Translations under genes and position numbers: made by a program
NCBI GenBank assembly: GCA_963971305.1
Contig: CAXARO010001032.1
Coordinates: 17,181-81,180, forward strand
DNA: 64,000 nt
Reading direction: 5' to 3'
From: Arcuatula senhousia
Lineage: Eukaryota > Mollusca > Bivalvia > Mytilida > Mytilidae
Notes under the pieces: model-generated
The model's database searches: none
Seen by the model: the letters and a program-made list of their open reading frames with translations, nothing else
Told to the model about the DNA's origin: nothing
Part shown: positions 57,490 through 64,000 of the stretch, piece by piece
Layout: each line of letters begins with the position of its first letter
How positions within the stretch are numbered: the stretch's first letter is position 1

Positions 57490-58944
57490 TTAGGCCTGGA
57501 TGTATCTGTCTGGGCGACCCTGTTGTAGTTTAACGGTTCCAGGTCCTGGTTTTGGTTTAGCGCTTTGACTGCAGAACCTCCAAGGGTTCAGCATTTTTTC
57601 TTGAAAATGAACATCTGGGCGAGGTACTGGCGTGTTGTACTCTCGTATGTGATGGGTAGTACTCGACACACATAGGTGACACTTGGAGACATCTTTTCTA
57701 GGTCTCTGTTGCGGGTTTCTAATAAAAGGGAACCCAATTTGTCTGACCTGTGGTACTTCCTTTCTTGGAGTCTTGCCATAGATGGCTTGGTGGTTATGCT
57801 TGTGCCATTTGATTTGGTCGAGGGCTTGCTCTTTGCTGGTTGGCCTGTCATTGTAGACAGTAACTCCCACATCTTTGTCAGCCAAGCCCTGACACAAGCG
57901 GAGAACAGCTTGCTGGTACATGTGGTCATCATGTAGCTCCCTGAATGCCCTGGTGGCCAAGGTTAGCCCAGTCTTCCAAAAGCTTGATTTGCACTCTGAA
58001 ACCTCACTTGGGCAGTTTCTGGGAGCTTCCTATAACCAAACTGTCTGTCCATCTTCTGCATTGGCTCGTTTTAACTTATCTCCTTGTTGTCCATGAGGAG
58101 GGCGAATTCCTCTGAGGCCTTGCCCTCCAAACAGAGATACAGCTGGTCCACACACCTCTCTTCATCCCAGCTGCAAATCTCGGCACATCAGGCAAACTTT
58201 ATGATGAAAGCTTGCCAGCTGCTCCTCCCGTTGTATCTCAGGTTCTCGAGGATAGCACCCAAACCTAAATCCTCTTCAAACTCATCGCCCGAGAGGTAAC
58301 CTGTAGGAAGCACCCTAGTTGACATCTCGGGTGTACGCCTGGTCGTATTCTGGAATCTGGGTGCCTCAACATCCCTTTCTCCTCCCATATTTGCCTGATT
58401 AAAGGGTAACGTGATCGGTCATCACACACTGGAGGGGGTGGCATCCAATCCAGTTGTTTAACTGGGGTGGCTTTTGAGTACCACCCTGGCGGTTGCGCCT
58501 GCCTTGACTGTGGCGTCCCTGTCATCTGCTGATACTCTGGAGTCTGGTCCCAGTTGTGTGATGGGCCAGCTCTACTCTGAACAATAAACCTTGGGAGTTC
58601 TTACCTATATCATGAACCTGGTGTGAAGGTAACTGTTGGTGTAAGCCTCCCACTACTGTTGCACCATGTATCTCTAGCTGACCCTGGAGGCCCGTCTGTC
58701 GAAGTCTGGTCTCATGTACTCTTGGCTGATAATCTCTGCTTTGGTCCTGACCAACCAGAGGGCCAAAATTGGGTCCCCACATCTGATGGTCGTATGTAGG
58801 GGACCTGTCACTGTTTCCTGAAACATGGGGGCAGGGCCCCCTCTGTCTTCCACTACCACCTTGGCACATCATATTGCTCATGTACCCTTCACTACAGGGC
58901 CCTGGATCCACTTGGCCCTTTTCTCGATCTATATCACCTACCAT
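57490..58944 (-). pseudogene. gag-like capsid region, frameshifted
   Basis: Runs from MVGDIDREKGQ at 58944 through a Pro/Gln-rich N-terminal part. A capsid-like segment in pieces follows: NLRYNGRSSWQAFIIKF at about 58215, LYLCLEGKASEEFALLMD at about 58115, YRKLPETAQVRFQSANQ at about 58010, then ATRAFRELHDDHMYQQAVLR from 57957 and QIKWHKHNHQAIYGK. These are the conserved phrases of metazoan Ty3/gypsy-type gag. Frameshifts and stops near 58190, 58080 and 57965 break it. No CCHC knuckle found. Confidence 0.7.
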
Positions 58945-59079
58945 ACTTTAAGGTCTCTACCAGAGGATCCCATTTAACCGAAAGCCCACACGTTACCCCT
59001 CCGCCTCAGTTGGATCAAACACCTAAACCCGAGTGTCCTCCCCGATTTTTAGTCGCAGCTCCAGTAAAGTGAATCACCC

Positions 59080-59240
59080 TGTTCAACTTACTGGCGTTAC
59101 GAACTTAGATATGGTTGATAGCCGTGGATTGTTCTCTGATATATTAATGTGTGTATGTTCACCATTTTGCCAATCAATCAAAGAGGCTGCTTCCGTTTCC
59201 GACTGGGACTGGTTCCCAGTCCGAACCCACAACCACTACA
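59080..59240 (-). repeat. 5' LTR of the gag-only element
   Basis: Paired with 56182-56334. Immediately inside it (below 59080) I could not assign a tRNA primer site with confidence. Confidence 0.65.
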
Positions 59241-59326
59241 CTGTATTGACAATATGGGTTTTCTAACAAAATGATAGTTACCTATGTCTTTTAACCAAAT
59301 TTATTACTGACCACATATTGTTCAGA

Positions 59327-60053
59327 GTATTATTGGTTATTTATATTGGGGAAGGAAATTTAATTTGCTCCATTACGAGTTATGAGACAGCATTGTAGCT
59401 CCGCCGATTCAAATATGTCAAAGGAACTACATTATTGTAGCTACCCTTTCTCACATGTATTTTGCATACATGTATGCCTTGTATTACATTATAACAGCTT
59501 AAGTTGACAAACAAGATGTAAACAAGCTACGGCTATTACTTATTGTACAATATAATAAAGCAGTATTATTGGTTATTTATATTCAAATTGGGGAAAGAAA
59601 TTTAATTTGCTCCATTACGAGTAATGAGACAGCATTGTTGCTCCGCCGATTCAAATATGTCAAAGGAACTACATTATTGTAGCTACCCTTTCTCACATGT
59701 ATTTTGAATACATGTATGCCTTGTATTACATTATAACAGCTTAAGTTGACAAACAAGATGTAAACAAGCTACGGCTATTACTTATTGTACAATATAATAA
59801 AGCAGTATTATTGGTTATTTATATTCAAATTGGGGGAAGAAATTTAATTTGCTCCATTACGAGTAATGAGACAGCATTGTAGCTCCGTCGATTCAAATAT
59901 GTCAAAGGAGCTACATTATTGTAGCTACCCTTTCTCACATGTATTTAATTTTTGCATACATGTATGCCTTGTATTACATTATAACAGCTCAAGTTGACAA
60001 ACAAGATGTAAACAAGCTACGGCTACTACTTATTGTACAATATAAAAAAGCAT
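59327..60053 (+). repeat. Three tandem units of about 240 bp with a palindromic block
   Basis: Units start at 59327, 59563 and 59805 (GTATTATTGGTTATTTATAT). Each contains GTAGCTCCGCCGATTCAAAT or a close variant, followed by CAAAGGA.CTACATTATTGTAGCTAC, able to fold as a hairpin. The same block occurs inverted at 53013-53100. No coding frame. Confidence 0.85.
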
Positions 60054-60719
60054 TATCTAATAAAGCAACATGCCAGAATATGAGAACACTTTGATGTTGA
60101 AAAAAGTGTTCGATTATTAAAAAGTTGATTATTTAGAAGCATACAATCGCTTAATACCACATAGTACTATTGTATAAAACTGTGTAAAATGTATATAAGG
60201 CTAATGACTTGCTACTGAGATAATTACTATTTGTTTTGAACGCAGACGAACTAACGAACCAACTGGCGGACAAATATAAGACAGTATAACCACTCTATGG
60301 TTTATAATGGAAATGATTGAAGTACGTTTTGCTCTCCCACTCATATATTTAAACTCCAACACTCATCAATTTGTGTTTGTAATATCCAAAATAATCATCA
60401 AGCCTTAAGTTATTAAGTTTTTGTATTGCACAAATGGTGCCCAAATTTAAAAATGTATTTATCTTAGGTTCAAATAATGTAGCCATACTCCAACACATCT
60501 GAATGTGATTTGAACTTACATTGATTAAGAAATCAAATTTAAGAATTCCTATTCTAACCTAATTTAATCGATCAACCTCTATTTGATTTTCCCTATAAAT
60601 TGTACATGTTAATGTAATTTTGTATATATCTTATTTAATATCAATATTCTATTTAAATAAATGTTAGAGAAAGTCACCAAGCTACTTACACTTGGATATC
60701 ATTGCTTTTCTTGTATCAG
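60054..60719. other. Intergenic stretch
   Basis: Nothing recognised. Confidence 0.3.
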
Positions 60720-60828
60720 AAATTTGGCAATACCAGTGAGATGAACCTGAATCTGTTCGAACCTTTTGAGTTTGATTACTTTTCATTCAATTCTTTTGGT
60801 TTTTTGACCTTTCAATGTTTTGATTCAA

Positions 60829-60874
60829 ATACTGCTGATGAGAGGTTGCTCCTTGAAATGTCGATATACAGTAT
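60829..60874 (+). ncRNA. Hammerhead ribozyme, type I (HHR-9)
   Basis: Stem I AUACUG/CAGUAU (60829-60834 with 60869-60874), CUGAUGA at 60835-60841, stem II GAGG/CCUU with loop UUGCU (60842-60854), GAA at 60855-60857, stem III AUGUCGAUAU (60858-60867, one G-U), cleavage A at 60868. Compared with HHR-1, stem I differs at two pairs and both are compensated (G-C to A-U, A-U to G-C), evidence that the fold has been selected. Flanking sequence upstream (about 60770-60828) matches the HHR-1 family. Confidence 0.87.
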
Positions 60875-60879
60875 AACCA

Positions 60880-61190
60880 AGAAAAAAGCAAAGAGAGACC
60901 AATGGGGATTCGAGTGTCAAAAGTCCGAAAGGGCAACGATGAAACCGGTAAACACGAACAATAACAGCACGAAGAAACACAAACCACAAAACCAACAAAA
61001 CGGAAATCAACAACGTGATCTAAAGTCGTAACAAGAGGGACTCGGGTTTACCAGAATAGTAAGCGGTTCCTGCTTGCTATAGCGCACCCGTCGTGTTGCT
61101 TATTTCAAATTCAGTGTGTCAAATCCGTTAATGGAAGACAAAACTTATTTCTACAACAAACCAACATCTGCACTCTTTTGAGAGAAAGAA
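60880..61190 (-). mobile_element. Penelope-like 3' region fragment
   Basis: Matches 23541-23770: ACCAATGGGGATTCGAGTGT, GTCCGAAAGGGCAACGATG, GCTTGCTATAGCGCACCCGT. No RT remains. HHR-9 lies beside it, opposite in orientation to the RT of the family. Confidence 0.75.
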
Positions 61191-61608
61191 ATCCAATATT
61201 TGTCTATTAGTGCAATTGACAGTTATAATACCCGGTTTGGTATTGTATTATGAAAGCAATAATAAGATGAGCATGAATTGACGATGAAAAAAGATTGGTC
61301 AACCACTTCCACTTATAGCGTGTATAACTATCGCTGTATCGTATAAAGTGGGATTTTTTGGTAGAGAATCTCTCATGAACACTCTCTAAACCGGTTGATT
61401 AGCAGGTATAATCGCTGCACCGATTAACCACGGCTATAGGTACGATAGCCTTCCAGTAACTGTCCAATCAAAGGCCAAATGATGGTCGTGTTGCCTTATC
61501 ACATATCGATTCACTTATCAATACACGTTCGCAATATAGTTCTTTTTCCAATATCTAATTACTACCCTACCTTTATACTAAACGTAAACAATCTTTAAAA
61601 ATTGTAGA
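61191..61608. other. Intergenic stretch
   Basis: Nothing recognised. Confidence 0.3.
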
Positions 61609-63731
61609 TTATCCCGGCTACCAGTAATCTCAGTACTTTTTTACTTGAAAGTCAAGGACTATCAAATGCTTATGCATTAACATGAGACTTTTCCCTGGTA
61701 GTGGGAGTGTTAGTAATGTAAAAAAAATTATGCATGACGAAGGAATAATGAGCCCTAGGGGCATATCATAATTCCGAAACCTTCGGCAGAATCTACATCC
61801 ATAGTGCAACTACTGAGCCAAGTTTCAGTTCGGTATTCCAAATAACCTGGGAGGAGTTGCGTGACGAAGGAATAAGGATTAATGTGCCCTTAGGCTACCT
61901 ATGCAGCCCGGCCCCTAGGGGCCATATCATAATTCCGAAACGTTCCGCAGAATCTACATCCATAGTGCAACTACTGAGCCACGTTTCATTTCGGTATTCC
62001 AAATAACCTGGGAGGAGTTGCGTGACAAAGGAATAATGTGCCCTTAGGCTACTTATGCAGCCCAGCCCCTAGAGGCCATATCGAAATTCCGAAACTTTCG
62101 GCATAATCTACATCCATAGTGCAACTACTGAGCCAAGTTTCAGTTCCGTATTCTAAATAACATGGGAAGAGTTGCGTGACGAAGGAATGTGCCCTTAGCC
62201 TACCTATGCAGCCCAGTCCCTAGGGGCCATATCAAAATTCCGAAACCTTCGGCAGAATTAACATCCATAGTGCAACTACTGAGCCAAGTTTCAGTTCAGT
62301 ATTCCAAATAACCTGGGAGGAGTTGCGTGACGAAGGAATAGTGTTCCCTTAGACTACCTATGCAGCCCAGCCCCTGGGGGGGGCATATCAAAACTCCAAA
62401 ACCATCGGCAGAATCTACATCAATAGTGCAACTTCTGAGCCAAGTTTCAGTTCGGTATTCCTAATAACCTGGGAGGAGTTGCGTGACGAAGGAATAGTGT
62501 TCCCTTAGCTTACCTATGCAGCCCCTGGGGGGCATATCAAAATTCCAAAACCTTCGGCAGAATCTACATCCATAGTGCAACTACTGAGCCAAGTTTCAGT
62601 TCGGTATTCCAAATAACCTGGATCCCGTGCGGAGCCCGGGAGGCGAATAGGCCCACAGCAGCGCTAAGCTTGTCGGTTAAAGTCCACTAAAGAGCGCTCA
62701 GAATCCTGACATCGGGGTCAGGCCGCTTAGCCCATAAAGCGACTGGGATGTGTGCTCCAGATGGTAGAATGAGGCAGCCCTGTCATAATGAATGCCGGGG
62801 TCGTCAGGCGATAATGCGGAAAACCTGACCGTAAACCATAGTGGGCCAACATGTGTGGAGAGGGCCACGCTTCATGCACGTAAAAGATCCCTTTGTGGAC
62901 AGCCAAATAGTGCACTACATAGGCTAAATTTTCTGCCCCTACCCATCTCTCCCCTTTTCCAGTGGTCTTCAGAATTTACAGTTCCTTTGTTTCCCACCCC
63001 ACCCCCACGTTTCTCTTTCAGTGTGCGTAGGTCCAATCAGGATTCATCATTGTATTTTCGACAGATAAGGGTTGATTGTGTGAAATCGGGTAAGGGTTGG
63101 CTATATTCCACTTAGGTAACTCACCGTAAGTGTAAGTGTAACTAGTATGACCTCATTTCAGGTAAGTGTTCTTCATTGTTGGTCACCATAAGTAAGGGAT
63201 CCAGATTGTGTGAAGTTTTTGGGGAGAGATTTCGTCTCTTTCTGGGTTCATTGGCCTATGGTGCGTTGAGGATACATTGGCCTGTCTTGTGATTTGGTTC
63301 GTTTTCCTTCTGGTTTGTGGTCGTACATTGGCCCTTTTTCGCATGACATGCATGGATCTGTGTTATTGGTGCTGTTTCCTGTGTGGGTCTACACAATTCA
63401 ATTTGTTGTTTCAATTAGTTCTTGTCCTGATTATGACTGAAATATTATTAACTGGACATAAAACAAACAACAAACAAACAAACATAACCTGGGGGGAGTT
63501 GTGTGATGAAGGAATGTGCCCTTAGGCTACCTATGCAGCCAAGCCCCTAGGGGCCTTATCAAAATTCCGAAACCTTCGGCACAGTCCCCACCCACAATGC
63601 AATCAATGACCCAAGTTTCATCTTTCTACTCTTAGTGGTTACATAGATTATCCTGGACATTAACGCCATACATTCGGACGTACATCGAACAGCAAAACAT
63701 TATCCCCGCGCTTTCGCTAGCGCGGGGATAA
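61609..63731 (+). mobile_element. Hairpin-ended tandem-repeat element with nested insertion
   Basis: The right end is a strong hairpin TTATCCCCGCGC/GCGCGGGGATAA (63700-63731). The left end, TTATCCCGGCTA (61609-61620), resembles its arm. About six units of roughly 155 bp (about 61740-62620, GGGAGGAGTTGCGTGACGAA and GAAACCTTCGGCAGAATC) continue after the insertion (63484-63640). Non-coding. A chimeric retroposon (62622-63483) splits the last unit. Confidence 0.75.
62622..63483 (+). mobile_element. Chimeric retroposon: type B head with LINE-like tail
   Basis: Starts with the head block CCCGTGCGGAGCCCGGGAGG and follows the SINE-like body to about 63010, then continues into unrelated sequence ending GACATAAAACAAACAACAAA, a (CAAA)n tail. 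The array flanks carry the 9-bp duplication ATAACCTGG (613-621 and 484-492 of kilobases 62 and 63). It inserted as one piece, so the two parts were transcribed together. Template switching during reverse transcription is a likely origin. Confidence 0.75.
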
Positions 63732-64000
63732 CAACCGAGTTCAATTGTTCGTATCATTTACAATCGAATCAATTGATTATAGTTGTTGATTTTATAATTG
63801 GTGATGTTTAACTTGTGTTTTTATGGCTCCAATTAAATATCGTAAGTTACACAAAGCGCAGTAGGGCTAAAGGTCTTAAAATAAGCAGAGGTACCAATGG
63901 GGTATCCGAATGTTAAAAGTCCGAAAGGGCAGAGGCAAAACCAGTAAACACCAACAAGAATGGGACAAAAACAGACAACGCATTCGATGATTTTTTGAGC
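63732..64000 (-). mobile_element. Start of another Penelope 3' region copy
   Basis: 63880-64000 repeats GAGGTACCAATGGGGTATCC and AAAAGTCCGAAAGGGCAGAG, as at 23541-23600. Continues past the window. 63732-63880 is featureless. Confidence 0.6.

Larger units (their letters stand above)
56182..59240 (-). mobile_element. LTR retroelement with gag but no pol
   Basis: Two direct repeats, 56182-56334 and 59080-59240 (153 and 161 bp), diverged but clearly alike (TTCACCATTTTG and GAACCCACAA shared). Read on the minus strand they begin TG and end TTGAACA. A purine run CTCGGGGGAG directly precedes the 3' repeat, as a polypurine tract should. Between them is a gag-like region on the minus strand and no trace of protease, RT, RNase H or integrase. 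A 3-kb element of this kind would depend on another element's enzymes. No target duplication found. Confidence 0.7.

Overview
The window looks like gene-poor, AT-rich, repeat-dense nuclear DNA of a lophotrochozoan, most probably a bivalve mollusc and perhaps a mussel (Mytilidae). I infer this from spliced genes with GT/AG introns, a B-box/NHL-type TRIM-like gene, a PHYHIP-like gene, Penelope-like retroelements, hammerhead-ribozyme repeats, a Helentron, and retroposons tailed with (TAAC)n or (CACT)n. No species can be proved from the sequence alone, and nothing prokaryotic is present.

Only two host genes look intact. One is a single-exon B-box/coiled-coil/propeller protein (24967-26643, minus). 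The other is a spliced gene (39514-44781, minus) whose four exons join in phase and end in an unmistakable phytanoyl-CoA hydroxylase-interacting-protein (PHYHIP) C-terminal domain. A second TRIM/NHL-like locus is a pseudogene cut in two (13200-13830 and 22738-23000) by an 8.9-kb Helentron.

The rest is a nest of mobile DNA. 0-3.1 kb: SINE-like copies, a Penelope fragment, and a pogo/Tigger relic split by a SINE-like insertion with a 14-bp target duplication. 3.5-12 kb: hairpin-ended repeat elements and three hammerhead motifs. 13.8-22.7 kb: the Helentron, with Ulp1-like protease, HUH Rep, Pif1-type helicase and endonuclease domains; it has decayed through a nonsense codon, a homopolymer frameshift, a lost Walker A and its own SINE-like insertion. 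23.5-38.6 kb: Penelope relics, inverted-repeat elements, SINE-like copies and two more hammerhead loci. 39-49 kb: the PHYHIP-like gene with a hAT-like element in an intron, then a nine-unit satellite and a broken duplicate of the gene's first exon. 50-64 kb: a LINE nested in a SINE-like copy, a 396-bp tandem array with a hammerhead in each unit, several hairpin-ended tandem-repeat elements, a gag-only LTR element, and a chimeric SINE/LINE insertion.

Two systems stand out. First, nine hammerhead-ribozyme motifs lie in 64 kb, in both dispersed monomers of roughly 145-290 nt and a tandem array; two of them differ by compensatory changes in stem I. They resemble the retrozymes described in metazoans. 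Second, the autonomous Helentron shares its 165-168-bp tandem unit, terminal hairpin and complementary left end with small non-coding elements scattered through the window, which would explain these as its non-autonomous relatives.
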